A DNA stretch of 64,000 nucleotides from Bacteroidota bacterium (GCA_005772895.1 SXIH01000023.1:34011-98010), one strand, 5' to 3'; counted from the stretch's first letter, positions 1 to 8,335 are shown. Translations and numbers: made by a program. Notes: generated by a model from the letters alone, not told the origin.

Positions 1-371
1 CAATTGTTACAACAATGTATACATTAACTGGTACAGATGAAAATGGTTGTACGGCTGTTGACACAATGACTATTACGGTTGTACTTGATTACAATGTTAC
101 CATCTCGAACTTAATGACTCCAAATGATGATGGTTATAACGACAGATGGGTTATTCAAAACATCGAAAATTATCCTGACACAAAAGTGATTGTAGTGAAT
201 CGTGAAGGACAGGAAGTATTTAGTTCTGATGCTTACGATAGCAATTGGGATGGTACTAATAAAGCAGGAAAAAAATTACCTGATGGAACTTATTACTACA
301 TCTTACAATTCGCAAATGATGAAAAGATTTATAAAGGAGCTATTACTATTTTAAAAGAAGGTTCTAAATAA
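1..371 (+). CDS. C-terminal end of a secreted protein with a T9SS type B (gliding-associated) sorting domain; 5' truncated
   Basis: The reading frame is open to the left window edge, so only the last roughly 123 residues are present. The end of a repetitive PKD/Ig-like adhesin region (YTLTGTDENGC) is followed by the conserved tail seen in CHU_C / type B sorting domains: LMTPNDDGYND, then a region with VVNREGQEVF, NWDGTNKAGK and LPDGTYYYI, ending in KGAITILK. In this family the domain directs export through the type IX secretion system and surface attachment. The gene immediately downstream is a PorP/SprF-family protein, a common partner of type B-sorted proteins, so the two probably form one unit. 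What the missing N-terminal part does cannot be seen. Confidence 0.9.
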   Translation, partial: IVTTMYTLTGTDENGCTAVDTMTITVVLDYNVTISNLMTPNDDGYNDRWVIQNIENYPDTKVIVVNREGQEVFSSDAYDSNWDGTNKAGKKLPDGTYYYILQFANDEKIYKGAITILKEGSK

Positions 372-425
372 TAAATCGTGTTAAGAAAAATCAAATTGAA
401 AAAACAAAATTTAAAATTATATCCT

Positions 426-1793
426 ATGAGGAATTTAATTATATCATCTGCTCTTATTTTAGTAACAGGAACAGCAATTGCACAGCAAGTTCCATTCAGT
501 AGCCAGTATTACGCAAATCCGTTTGTGACCAATCCTGCATTTACAGGAAATCACGAAAAGATAAATGCGTTTTTAACACATCGCTCGCAATGGACCGGTA
601 TGATTGGCGGACCGCAAACTAGTTATTTAACATTGGACGGTCCAATTGAAGCAAAAAACATTGGTTTGGGGTTAAATATCTATTCTGATGTCACGGATAT
701 TACTAGTCGCGTTGGTGCATTTGCAAACTATTCTTATAAGTTAAAAGTAAAAGACGACCATAATTTGTTTTTTGGATTAGCACTTGGCGCAATCAATAAT
801 AAAATTGATTTCTCTAAAGCAGTAGTTCGTGATACAGAAGACCCATTTTTATTTAACGAATCTCAAAGCAAAACAGCTTTTTCAGCAGATTTTGGTTTAG
901 GCTACACATGGAAAAAATTAGAAATTGGTTTATGTGCTCCACAAATTTTAGGAAACACAATGAAGTATAAGAAGGAAGATAATGGAAGCAGTTATTATAC
1001 TTTTGCTCGTCATTATCAAGGTTCTGTTAAATACGTATTTGATGTTGTAAAAGAAAAAGAGATTACTGCATATCCGTTAATTATGGTGCGTTATGCAACA
1101 GGTTCAGTTTTTCAATATGATGTGAATGCTGTTTTTGATTGGAAAAAATACGGCTGGATAGGAGTAACTTACCACAGCAATTATGCGGTTGCAATAAGCG
1201 GAGGTGTTCGTTATAAAAACCTCGCTGTTGGTTACGCGTATGATTTAGGAATTGGAAAAGTTAAAAAATATACGGGTTCATCATCTGAATTTTTATTGAG
1301 TTATACATTTGGTGGAAATAAAAAAGAGGAAGAGGTTGTGAAAGCAGATAATCCAAATGATGCTATTGTTGATGAAGCTATTGCTAAACTAAAAGCAAAG
1401 TCGGATACAAGTGAAGTAGAAATTCAACGATTAAAAGATGAATTAGCTAAATTAAAATCTGGTGAAACAGCTGTAACAAACAAGAATCCTGAAAATTTAA
1501 CAGAAAATTTAATGAGAACTGCATCAAGCGCAGATTTCGTTGATGATAATGGAATGGGAATGAGTTCTGGATTTTATGTTGTAATTGGTTCTTTTAGTAG
1601 TAAGGATAATGCTTCTAAATTTAAAGATGCTAATATTATTAAAGGTTATAACAACACCCAGATAGTTCAAAATTATAAAACAAAAGTATATTATGTTTTT
1701 GTTAATAAATTTGACAAACAGCCTGATGCTGAAGGAGAATTACTTAAATATAAAGCAGAATATCCTGACGTTTGGGTTCAAAAATTAGAATAA
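426..1793 (+). CDS. PorP/SprF-family type IX secretion outer-membrane protein with C-terminal SPOR domain
   Basis: I chose the ATG at 426 because it starts directly with a signal peptide (MRNLIISSALILVTGTAIAQQ); an upstream in-frame GTG at 378 would add 16 basic residues. The mature part begins with the family hallmark: PFSSQYYANPFVTNPAFTGN, followed by beta-barrel repeats. PorP/SprF proteins are thought to anchor or help export type B-sorted proteins, and the preceding gene ends in such a sorting tail. After the barrel comes a charged, possibly coiled region (about residues 310-380) and a C-terminal SPOR-like domain (GFYVVIGSFSSKDNA through VWVQKLE), which in other proteins binds denuded peptidoglycan glycan. 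The SPOR tail is an addition to the basic family architecture and would tie the barrel to the cell wall. A terminator hairpin follows. Confidence 0.9.
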   Translation: MRNLIISSALILVTGTAIAQQVPFSSQYYANPFVTNPAFTGNHEKINAFLTHRSQWTGMIGGPQTSYLTLDGPIEAKNIGLGLNIYSDVTDITSRVGAFANYSYKLKVKDDHNLFFGLALGAINNKIDFSKAVVRDTEDPFLFNESQSKTAFSADFGLGYTWKKLEIGLCAPQILGNTMKYKKEDNGSSYYTFARHYQGSVKYVFDVVKEKEITAYPLIMVRYATGSVFQYDVNAVFDWKKYGWIGVTYHSNYAVAISGGVRYKNLAVGYAYDLGIGKVKKYTGSSSEFLLSYTFGGNKKEEEVVKADNPNDAIVDEAIAKLKAKSDTSEVEIQRLKDELAKLKSGETAVTNKNPENLTENLMRTASSADFVDDNGMGMSSGFYVVIGSFSSKDNASKFKDANIIKGYNNTQIVQNYKTKVYYVFVNKFDKQPDAEGELLKYKAEYPDVWVQKLE

Positions 1794-1819
1794 TACACTA
1801 GTGCTCTCCGCATATAAGT

Positions 1820-1857
1820 TCGCCTCATTTCTTTAAAGACATGAGGCGATTTTTTTT
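1820..1857 (+). terminator. Rho-independent terminator after the PorP/SprF gene
   Basis: A 9-bp perfect stem (TCGCCTCAT at 1820-1828 with ATGAGGCGA at 1841-1849) encloses a 12-nt loop and is followed by eight T residues at 1850-1857. It lies 27 nt after the stop codon at 1793. Confidence 0.85.
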
Positions 1858-1886
1858 GTATATTTAGTATTCTAAAAAATATCAAA

Positions 1887-3467
1887 ATGAAAAAACTACT
1901 CATAATAATTTTGCTTACTCAAGCATCTATTTGTGTGTCTCAAACAAATATTAATATTTCTAATACAGCTGGTTGGGACACTGAACCATACATTGCTGTA
2001 AATCCTAGCAATCCGAATAATATTGTTGCAGCATGGATGCGCTTGTCTGGTTTTACTCTTGCTATTGGAACAAGTTATTCAACTGATGGAGGAACAACCT
2101 GGAGTTCTCCAACTACTATTCCGCATTTGTATCCTGCATTTACTATGGCAGATGTTTCCCTTACTTTTGAGACCAGCGGAAAAGTTTATATGACTTTTAT
2201 TGATTATGCAACAACATTGGATTCTGGTTATGTGATGATAACTAAATCCATAAATGGTGGAGCAACGTGGAGCACACCTGTAAAAGTTTTAAGTGGATTA
2301 GCTAGTCCGGATAAACCAATCGATCGTCCTTGGGTAGTAATCGATAATAGTGGAGGTGTTTATGATGGAAGAATATATGTCGTTTCAAAAAGTGTTGACA
2401 TTGGTGCAATGCCTCATCATATTTGGATGGAATATTCTGCAGATGATGGTGTAACTTGGAGCAGTCAAATTTTAGTGGATGATAGCATTCCTTCTAATTT
2501 AATTACCAATTCCATGGGAGTTCCTACTGTTGGTGCTGATGGAAGCTTATATATCGCTTACATGTCGTACGATCCTCCATCTAGTCCGTTTCCCCGAATC
2601 GTTTGTTTGAAATCTACAACTGGTGGAACAAGTTTTACTCCTTACATTATCGGTTATCCAGTTGCAGGCTCGGGGATGACTGATACTTTATATCAAGGAA
2701 GTTATACTCTAAATGCTAATCCTGCTGTAATAGGAAATATTATTTTCACATTTACAGATAATAGAAACGGAGACCCGGATATTTTAAGTGTGCGTTCGAG
2801 TAACGGTGGTTTAACATGGACAGTAACACCAGTTCGTGTAAATGATGATGTTTTATCAAATGGTGTTGGACAGGATATGAGTTGGGCAGGATTTTCAAAC
2901 ACTGGAAAATATATGGTGGCTTGGAGAGATAGAAGAAATACCGGAGGAACATCATCTTCTCCGTTTGAAATGTATACAACCGTTTCTTTGGATGGTGGTG
3001 CAACATTTAAACCGAATTACAATGTTAGTTCAAGTCCTTCTCCTTTTATAAATATTCAAAAAGGAAATGATTTTGTTGGAATTTGTTTAGATGATAATAA
3101 TATTTATAGCGACTGGTGCGACTTACGTACTGGTAATACTGAAATATTTGTGAATAAAACTCCTATGACTGTTTTTACTGGAATAGAAGAAGATGTAGCG
3201 AGTGAAATAAAATTAAATGTGTTTCCAAATCCAACTTCTGATAATGCTACAATGGTATTTATGCTAAAAGAAAAACAATTTTTGAAAATAACATTAACAG
3301 ATGTGAATGGTAAACTATTAAAAACAATTTCATCACAAGATTTTAATACAGGAGAACAAAAGTTGCAAATAAGTACTTCAGATTTATCAGCTGGTTCTTA
3401 TTTATTGAATGTTGTTTCAGACAGTAATGTAATTGTAAGTACTACTTTGTTGAAAGTAGAGAGATAA
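1887..3467 (+). CDS. Secreted Asp-box (BNR/sialidase-like) beta-propeller protein with T9SS type A sorting tail
   Basis: A signal peptide (MKKLLIIILLTQASICVSQ) leads a propeller with repeated Asp-box motifs: STDGGTTW, SINGGATW, SADDGVTW, SSNGGLTW and SLDGGATF. The fold is shared by sialidases, sortilin-type receptors and other exo-acting propellers. I did not identify the full catalytic set of a true sialidase (Arg triad, Tyr/Glu, Asp), so substrate and even enzymatic activity are open. The C-terminal ~80 residues are a type A sorting domain (VFPNPTSDN ... LSAGSYLLNV), meaning outer-membrane export by the type IX system. It is monocistronic as far as I can see, being flanked by a terminator. 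A clear paralogue lies at 26506-28080. Confidence 0.8.
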   Translation: MKKLLIIILLTQASICVSQTNINISNTAGWDTEPYIAVNPSNPNNIVAAWMRLSGFTLAIGTSYSTDGGTTWSSPTTIPHLYPAFTMADVSLTFETSGKVYMTFIDYATTLDSGYVMITKSINGGATWSTPVKVLSGLASPDKPIDRPWVVIDNSGGVYDGRIYVVSKSVDIGAMPHHIWMEYSADDGVTWSSQILVDDSIPSNLITNSMGVPTVGADGSLYIAYMSYDPPSSPFPRIVCLKSTTGGTSFTPYIIGYPVAGSGMTDTLYQGSYTLNANPAVIGNIIFTFTDNRNGDPDILSVRSSNGGLTWTVTPVRVNDDVLSNGVGQDMSWAGFSNTGKYMVAWRDRRNTGGTSSSPFEMYTTVSLDGGATFKPNYNVSSSPSPFINIQKGNDFVGICLDDNNIYSDWCDLRTGNTEIFVNKTPMTVFTGIEEDVASEIKLNVFPNPTSDNATMVFMLKEKQFLKITLTDVNGKLLKTISSQDFNTGEQKLQISTSDLSAGSYLLNVVSDSNVIVSTTLLKVER

Positions 3468-3539
3468 TCATCGTGTTAAAAAATGTTATTATAGAGTACA
3501 ATTTGTAGGTTCAATTTTAGATTCTATTATATTTGATTC

Positions 3540-3881
3540 ATGAGAATTGTTTCAGCAATACTATTTATTTATGTTTCTCTGTTAATTGTGTCGCCATCGC
3601 TGTGTGGAATGTTCACAGTTGTTGAGGAAACAGCTATGTGCAGTAATTCTTGTGAATATACTCAATGTTCAGGAGAACAAACAGAAAACGAATCATCTGA
3701 TAAAAACTCACCTTGTACTCCTTGTTGTTTGGTTCAAAATTGCAATTGTTGTTTTCTTGCTCCATCTCCTTTTGAATTTCAACCTTTAATTGTTTCCACT
3801 ACAAAAAAAATACAATCGAAAAACGACAATGTGGTTTCAAATTATTCCTCCGATTGTTGGCATCCTCCTGAAATGAGTTGA
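3540..3881 (+). CDS. Small exported Cys-rich protein resembling DUF6660
   Basis: This 113-residue protein has an N-terminal hydrophobic segment (VSAILFIYVSLLIVSPSL), a middle rich in Cys, Glu and Asn, a Cys cluster (CTPCCLVQNCNCC) and the terminal motif CWHPPEMS. The pattern CxPxC...CNCC...WxPP resembles the DUF6660 small proteins of Bacteroidota, whose function is unknown; some sit near metal-handling genes. No metal transporter is adjacent here. A -7-like element TATATTTG lies at 3528-3535, so the start at 3540 would be almost leaderless. The next gene is an even smaller Cys-rich peptide at 3939-4031, which could share a function. Family assignment is from motif memory only. Confidence 0.6.
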   Translation: MRIVSAILFIYVSLLIVSPSLCGMFTVVEETAMCSNSCEYTQCSGEQTENESSDKNSPCTPCCLVQNCNCCFLAPSPFEFQPLIVSTTKKIQSKNDNVVSNYSSDCWHPPEMS

Positions 3882-3938
3882 TTTTTTTGGTCGCTCGCGA
3901 CAAATAATAAATCAATTATTCACATTAAAAATTATAAA

Positions 3939-4031
3939 ATGACAAAATTAGTTATTGGCATTACTGCAGCTGTATTGGCTGTGGGTGCAATTGTATGGTG
4001 CTGCTGCCCTTTCTGCAGCGGTTGCTGTTAA
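3939..4031 (+). CDS. 30-residue membrane peptide with a Cys-rich C-terminal tail
   Basis: This short frame runs from ATG 3939 to TAA 4031. It encodes a short basic N-terminus (MTKL), a hydrophobic helix of about 15 residues (VIGITAAVLAVGAIVW) and a tail with six cysteines in ten residues (CCCPFCSGCC). It is preceded by A-rich sequence (AAAATTATAAA) typical of Bacteroidota translation starts, and a strong terminator begins 17 nt after the stop, as expected for a real small transcript. The topology suggests a single-pass inner-membrane peptide with a Cys cluster facing one side, possibly binding metal or forming disulfides; that is inference. I do not recognise a family. Confidence 0.55.
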   Translation: MTKLVIGITAAVLAVGAIVWCCCPFCSGCC

Positions 4032-4047
4032 GTAAATCTTAACACAG

Positions 4048-4079
4048 AAGCCCCGGGTTGAATCACTCGGGGCTTTTTT
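4048..4079 (+). terminator. Rho-independent terminator after the Cys-rich peptide
   Basis: An 8-bp GC-rich stem (AAGCCCCG at 4048-4055 with CGGGGCTT at 4068-4075) is followed by a T run through 4079. It closes the 3540-4031 unit, 17 nt after the stop of the 30-residue frame. Confidence 0.88.
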
Positions 4080-4122
4080 GTTTAAAAATTAGTTAGATTT
4101 ACATATCGATTTTGATTGATAC

Positions 4123-5211
4123 ATGAGAAAAATATTTTTACTAATCATTTGTGTTACTCATTTTTATACTTCCGCACAATCAACCCATGTTCTTTTCGGT
4201 GAGCGTGATTTAAAGAATGAGAATTTAGCTGTTTATATAGACAAAGATGGAAGTCCATATCCTGATTATACTATTTCTAATTCGTCTTTAGAAAACAGCA
4301 ATGCTTCTTTAATAAATTGGTACGCTAGAAATCAAAACGATTTTCTTATAATTTCAAAACAATACAATTGTTCATTTGAAAAGTATAGTGAAGAGAATTG
4401 TATGGTTTTAAACGATTCAATTATTTCTGCAATCAACCAAACCATAAATAATAAAAAAGAAAATTATACTTCTGCAAGTTTTTTAATTCACGGTTATAGA
4501 AAACCTTTTGTCAAATCAAATGGTGATCGTACTTCTCCCAGGGATTATGCAATAATGAAAGAAGCTTTTCAGCCTAATTTAAAAATATTGTTTGTTGAAG
4601 TCTATTGGGATGCGATGTATGATTGTTGTTACTCAACCAATAGAAAAAAGAACAAAGCATTGTATAGCCTTTTGCAAGAAGCTGAAAAAAATGCTCTTCC
4701 TGTCGGACTAGGTTTGAGAAAAGTGCTTTATAGCATAAAGTTTGACACTATCAATATAATTACCCACAGTCTTGGAGCCCAAGTTGCCTTGCATTCATTA
4801 TTTAACTCTAAAAAAAGTTCATTGCCTACGCCTGCAAACAGTAGGATAAACATTTGTTTGATTGCTCCTGCACTTTCTGATGATTCCTTTAAGGGTTATT
4901 ACGATCGTAAAACGGATGTTGATTTTAAAAACAAAGACAATTACCATTTAATAATCGGTTACAACGATAATGATTTTGTGTTAAGAAAAAAAGTAGGCTG
5001 GTTTGGTCCGGGACCATATAGATATGTGAACACAACTTTAGGTTGCAATCACAAGGGTTGCACTTTGGATTTTAAGAAACATTTTGAAAAAAACTTTATT
5101 AATTCCCGTTTAACATTGTTTGATTTGTCATCTGTAGGACAATGTCATTTGGTAGGTTGTTATTGCTCTTCAGGGCATTTAGATGAGATGATGACGTTTT
5201 TGAAAAAGTAA
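4123..5211 (+). CDS. Exported alpha/beta-hydrolase-like protein
   Basis: This 362-residue protein has a signal peptide (MRKIFLLIICVTHFYTSAQS). The hydrolase features are FLIHGYRKPF around residues 120-130, the usual HG oxyanion region, and the nucleophile elbow THSLGAQ with Ser216, a variant of GxSxG with Thr in the first position. A following beta strand gives LIAPALSDDSF and a late GYNDND may supply the acid; the late SGHLDEMM holds a plausible catalytic His. The mature chain has many Cys (CCYSTNRK, CNHKGC, GQCHLVGCYCSSG), suggesting disulfides in the periplasm or outside. Substrate is unknown; esterase or lipase are the usual possibilities. There is no sorting tail, so a periplasmic location is likely. 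Confidence 0.7.
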   Translation: MRKIFLLIICVTHFYTSAQSTHVLFGERDLKNENLAVYIDKDGSPYPDYTISNSSLENSNASLINWYARNQNDFLIISKQYNCSFEKYSEENCMVLNDSIISAINQTINNKKENYTSASFLIHGYRKPFVKSNGDRTSPRDYAIMKEAFQPNLKILFVEVYWDAMYDCCYSTNRKKNKALYSLLQEAEKNALPVGLGLRKVLYSIKFDTINIITHSLGAQVALHSLFNSKKSSLPTPANSRINICLIAPALSDDSFKGYYDRKTDVDFKNKDNYHLIIGYNDNDFVLRKKVGWFGPGPYRYVNTTLGCNHKGCTLDFKKHFEKNFINSRLTLFDLSSVGQCHLVGCYCSSGHLDEMMTFLKK

Positions 5212-5230
5212 TTATTTTACTCTATATTTA
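5199..5230 (+). promoter_or_regulatory. Candidate Bacteroidota sigma-ABfr promoter for the PLP enzyme
   Basis: TTTG at 5199-5202 and TATATTTA at 5223-5230 are 20 nt apart, matching the Bacteroidota primary promoter pattern TTTG-N19/20-TAnnTTTG with one mismatch at the last position. It overlaps the end of the upstream gene and lies 23 nt before the ATG at 5254. Confidence 0.4.
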
Positions 5231-5253
5231 CTTATCATATAAAATGAATTTCT

Positions 5254-6510
5254 ATGCTCAATAAAAGAACTTTTCTTAAATCATTGCTTTTATTTTCTGC
5301 AATACCTTTTACTTCAAAAGCAAAAAATATGCTGGATGAAATTCCGGAAGAACTTCTTGTTGAAAAGCCTGATGATTTTTGGTTGCAAATACGTAACGAC
5401 TATAAACTAAAACCTGATTACATCAATCTGGAGAATGGCTATTTCAGTATGATGGCACAACCTGTATTAGAAAAGTATTTAGCAGATGTGCGAATGATAA
5501 ATACAGAAGCATCTTATTATATGCGGACTGTTCAATTCGAAAATAAACAAAAAGTAAATGACAGGCTGGCTGAATTGTTAGGCTGTGCAAGTGATGAACT
5601 GATTATTACAAGAAATACTACTGAATCGTTGGATACTGTGATTTCCGGTATTGATTGGAAAGCGGGTGACGAAGCTGTAATGGCTGAACAGGATTATGGA
5701 AGTATGTTGGATATGTTTAAGCAGCAAAGCAAACGTTATGGAATAGTTAATAAAATAATTTCAATTCCCTTACATCCAAAAACGGATGAAGAAATTGTTG
5801 AGCTATATGCTAATGCGATTACTTCCAAAACTAAATTGCTAATGGTTTGTCATATGATAAACATTACAGGACAAATATTACCAATCAAAAAAATATGCGA
5901 TATGGCACATAGTAAAGGAGTGGAAGTAATGGTAGACGGAGCACATGCAGTTGCACATTTTGATTTTAAAATTTCAGAATTGGGCTGTGATTATTATGGC
6001 AGTAGTCTGCATAAATGGCTAGGAACTCCTATGGGAGCAGGAATATTATACATCCAGAAAGAAAAAATAAAAACACTTTGGCCTATTTATGGAGAATATG
6101 GTTTTGCGGAGAAAGATGTTAAAAAATTGAATCATACAGGAACGCATCCTGTTTCAATTGATATTGCAATTCACCATGCAATTGACTATCATAACAAAAT
6201 TGGAGGCAAACGTAAGGAAGAACGTTTACGTTATTTACAAACGTTTTGGACATCTAAAGTTACAGACATAAAAGGAGTATATCTAAATACACCTCAAGAT
6301 CCTTCCCGTCATTGTGGTATAGCAAATGTTGGAATAGAAGGAATGAAGCCAGCAGAGTTATCAAAAATATTATTGGACAAGCATAAAATCTGGACAGTTG
6401 CAATTGATTCAGCAAATGTTCATGGTGTGAGAGTTACTCCTCATGTTTATACAACTACATCAGAGTTGACTGTATTTATTAAGGCTTTGAAGGAGATTTC
6501 ACTATATTAA
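5254..6510 (+). CDS. Aminotransferase class V-fold PLP enzyme with an N-terminal export-like leader
   Basis: This 418-residue protein belongs to the fold-type I PLP enzymes (isopenicillin-N epimerase / cysteine desulfurase-like group). Visible elements are ITRNTTESL (phosphate-binding region), VEVMVDGAHAVAH with the Asp that contacts the PLP pyridine nitrogen, and SSLHKWLGTPMG, whose Lys254 is the expected Schiff-base lysine. The usual N-terminal cytosolic start is replaced by MLNKRTFLKSLLLFSAIPFTSKA, which looks like a signal peptide (K-R-T-F-L-K-S, then a hydrophobic stretch), resembling Tat-linked leaders although no twin arginine is present. Export of a PLP enzyme would be unusual but is known for epimerase-like members carrying Tat leaders. 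The reaction (epimerase, desulfurase or lyase) cannot be set from sequence alone. Confidence 0.75.
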   Translation: MLNKRTFLKSLLLFSAIPFTSKAKNMLDEIPEELLVEKPDDFWLQIRNDYKLKPDYINLENGYFSMMAQPVLEKYLADVRMINTEASYYMRTVQFENKQKVNDRLAELLGCASDELIITRNTTESLDTVISGIDWKAGDEAVMAEQDYGSMLDMFKQQSKRYGIVNKIISIPLHPKTDEEIVELYANAITSKTKLLMVCHMINITGQILPIKKICDMAHSKGVEVMVDGAHAVAHFDFKISELGCDYYGSSLHKWLGTPMGAGILYIQKEKIKTLWPIYGEYGFAEKDVKKLNHTGTHPVSIDIAIHHAIDYHNKIGGKRKEERLRYLQTFWTSKVTDIKGVYLNTPQDPSRHCGIANVGIEGMKPAELSKILLDKHKIWTVAIDSANVHGVRVTPHVYTTTSELTVFIKALKEISLY

Positions 6511-6554
6511 TAAATAGTTTGAAAAAATTATATATTTGTTTACATGCTTAAGAG

Positions 6555-6953
6555 ATGGATATGCCTTCCAACATAGAATTATTTGAAACTACAATCGCTA
6601 CATTTTGGTTCAATGTAGATGGTATTTTATGTGCTAATTCTAAAAAGGTGGAACGAAAAGTGGAACATTATAAAGAGATAATGCAATTGTATAAATTTCT
6701 TATTGAAACAAAAAACATAAATAAGTTGTGTTTGTTGGGAGTGGTTGATAATAATATGAAGCAAGACAGTGTGGTACGAGAATATATTGTTAGTGAAATG
6801 CCAAAGTATGTAAAAGCACAAGCCCTTATTTCGCACAAACCATTGGATGCAAGTTTATCAAGTACTTTTGTAGGATTAAGTTGGAACGGGTTTCCTGTTA
6901 GATTGTTTAATAACGAAAATGAAGCGATTAAGTGGTTAAAGGAGTATGTTTAA
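6555..6953 (+). CDS. Small STAS/SpoIIAA-like protein, probable partner of the adjacent SpoIIE phosphatase
   Basis: This 132-residue soluble protein shows the alternating strand-helix pattern of SpoIIAA-like domains: FWFNVDGILCANSK, a helix, INKLCLLGVVDNN, a helix, KAQALISHKPLDASLSSTFVGL, then EAIKWLKEYV at the end. The final EAIKWL helix is characteristic of SpoIIAA/DUF7793-like proteins. No clear phosphorylatable Ser motif (DxSG) is visible, so it may be a degenerate or distinct type. It lies directly upstream of the PAS-SpoIIE phosphatase, which suggests a partner-switching or regulated pair. A -7-like TATATTTG at 6531-6538 lies 17 nt before the start. Assignment is tentative. Confidence 0.5.
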   Translation: MDMPSNIELFETTIATFWFNVDGILCANSKKVERKVEHYKEIMQLYKFLIETKNINKLCLLGVVDNNMKQDSVVREYIVSEMPKYVKAQALISHKPLDASLSSTFVGLSWNGFPVRLFNNENEAIKWLKEYV

Positions 6954-7081
6954 GCAGTTTGTGTTGAAGGTAAATTTACTTATGTATAGTGTTATTTTGT
7001 GTTTATTTCTTACATCTGTAATTAAGCGTACTATTCTTTTGTTTCTCATCTTTCTTTTAGTCCTATATTGTGAGCTTATAC

Positions 7082-8260
7082 ATGATTGGACATCTAGAAA
7101 ATTCTACTCTTGATTATTTAACCGAAGGGTTTCAGTTGATTGGTTTCAACTGGCGTTATCTCTATGTAAATAATGCTGTTGTAAAACAAAGCAAATATTC
7201 CAGAGAAGAATTAATTGGATTCAGCATGATGGAAAAATATCCCGGCATTGAAAGTACCGATTTATTTATTACTCTAAAGAAATGTATGGACGAGCGTTTT
7301 CCACAGCAAATTGAAACAGAATTTACTTTTCCTGATAATTCAATAGGCTGGTTTGAGCTAAATATTCATCCTGTTCCCGAAGGAATTTTTATTCTCTCAA
7401 TGGATATTAGTAGACGTAAAAATACCGAAAGAGAGCTGTATGAATTAAATGAGAGATTGGAAGAAACAGTTTTATTGAGAACTTTACAATTGGAGAGTAA
7501 GAATAAAGATATGTTGGATAGTATTAATTATGCTAAGAATATTCAAAAAGCTTTTTTGCCTGATAAAGCAGAATTTTTGAATTTGTTTCCGGATGCTATG
7601 ATTCTGTATAAGCCAAAAGATATAGTCAGTGGCGATTTTTATTGGTATAAGCAGTTAAATGGTAAAATAATTATTGCTGTGGCTGATTGCACTGGACATG
7701 GAGTTCCAGGCGCAATGTTGAGTATGATTGGTATTGAAAAACTAAATAATGCTGTCTTGAAAAGCCAGGATCCATCAGAAATATTAAAACAATTAAATAA
7801 AAGCATAAAAGTTGCATTGAGTCAATCTGGTTTAATAGATAGTTGTAATGATGGGATGGATATTGCAATTTGTTCTATTGATATAATTAATAAAAGCATA
7901 AAATACGCTGGTGCTAATCGCCCTATTTGGGTTGTTAAAAAAGGGTCCACAGAAGTAGAGGAGATTAGAGGAACACGTTCATCAATCGGGGGACATGCTG
8001 AGATTGATCAGGAGTTTGAAAGTAATGATATAAGTTTACAACCTAATGATTCATTGTACATTTTTTCTGATGGGTATGCTGATACTTTTAATGGATTGAC
8101 AGGTAAAAAGCTTACTACTAAAAAGTTTAAAGAAGTTCTGCTTAGTATTCAGGGCAAAACGATGCATCAGCAACAAAAATATCTTGACGATTATATTAAA
8201 ATCTGGAAAGAAAATGTAGAGCAGATAGATGATATCTTGGTCTTGGGTATACGTATATAA
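7082..8260 (+). CDS. PAS domain plus SpoIIE-type PP2C serine phosphatase
   Basis: The ATG at 7082 is preferred; an in-frame GTG at 7070 would add four residues. An N-terminal PAS sensor (about residues 1-115; YLYVNNAVVKQSKYSREELIG, ending MDISRRKNTE) is joined by a coiled linker (ERELYELNERLEETVLLRTL) to a C-terminal SpoIIE/PP2C phosphatase domain. Metal-site motifs are visible: VSGDFYW, ADCTGHGVPGAMLSMIG, DGMDIAIC, FSDGYAD and EQIDDILVLGI. Such proteins dephosphorylate anti-anti-sigma-type STAS proteins. The small protein just upstream is the obvious candidate substrate. No membrane helices are seen, so it should be cytoplasmic, sensing an internal cue through PAS. A second SpoIIE protein with TPR repeats lies at 31426-33399. 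Confidence 0.88.
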   Translation: MIGHLENSTLDYLTEGFQLIGFNWRYLYVNNAVVKQSKYSREELIGFSMMEKYPGIESTDLFITLKKCMDERFPQQIETEFTFPDNSIGWFELNIHPVPEGIFILSMDISRRKNTERELYELNERLEETVLLRTLQLESKNKDMLDSINYAKNIQKAFLPDKAEFLNLFPDAMILYKPKDIVSGDFYWYKQLNGKIIIAVADCTGHGVPGAMLSMIGIEKLNNAVLKSQDPSEILKQLNKSIKVALSQSGLIDSCNDGMDIAICSIDIINKSIKYAGANRPIWVVKKGSTEVEEIRGTRSSIGGHAEIDQEFESNDISLQPNDSLYIFSDGYADTFNGLTGKKLTTKKFKEVLLSIQGKTMHQQQKYLDDYIKIWKENVEQIDDILVLGIRI

Positions 8261-8284
8261 ACAAATATAGCAGGTTGCAAAAAA

Positions 8285-8315
8285 TTGAAATTTTATATTC
8301 TATCTCTTATATTTG
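8285..8315 (+). promoter_or_regulatory. Candidate Bacteroidota promoter for the small lipoprotein
   Basis: TTG at 8285-8287 and the perfect -7 element TATATTTG at 8308-8315 are 20 nt apart. Transcription would begin near 8322, between this element and the ATG at 8336, supporting that start over an in-frame upstream ATG at 8285. Confidence 0.5.
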
Positions 8316-8335
8316 CAACTAAAATACCTTTAAAC

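Noticed and set aside
1887..3467. Calling the Asp-box proteins sialidases (nanH)
   Set aside because: Asp-boxes mark the fold, but the Arg triad and nucleophilic Tyr were not identified; enzymatic activity is not supported.
5254..6510. Cysteine desulfurase (SufS) call
   Set aside because: No SufB/C/D/E context, no SufS active-site Cys loop identified, and an export-like leader; the family fold alone supports only a general PLP call.
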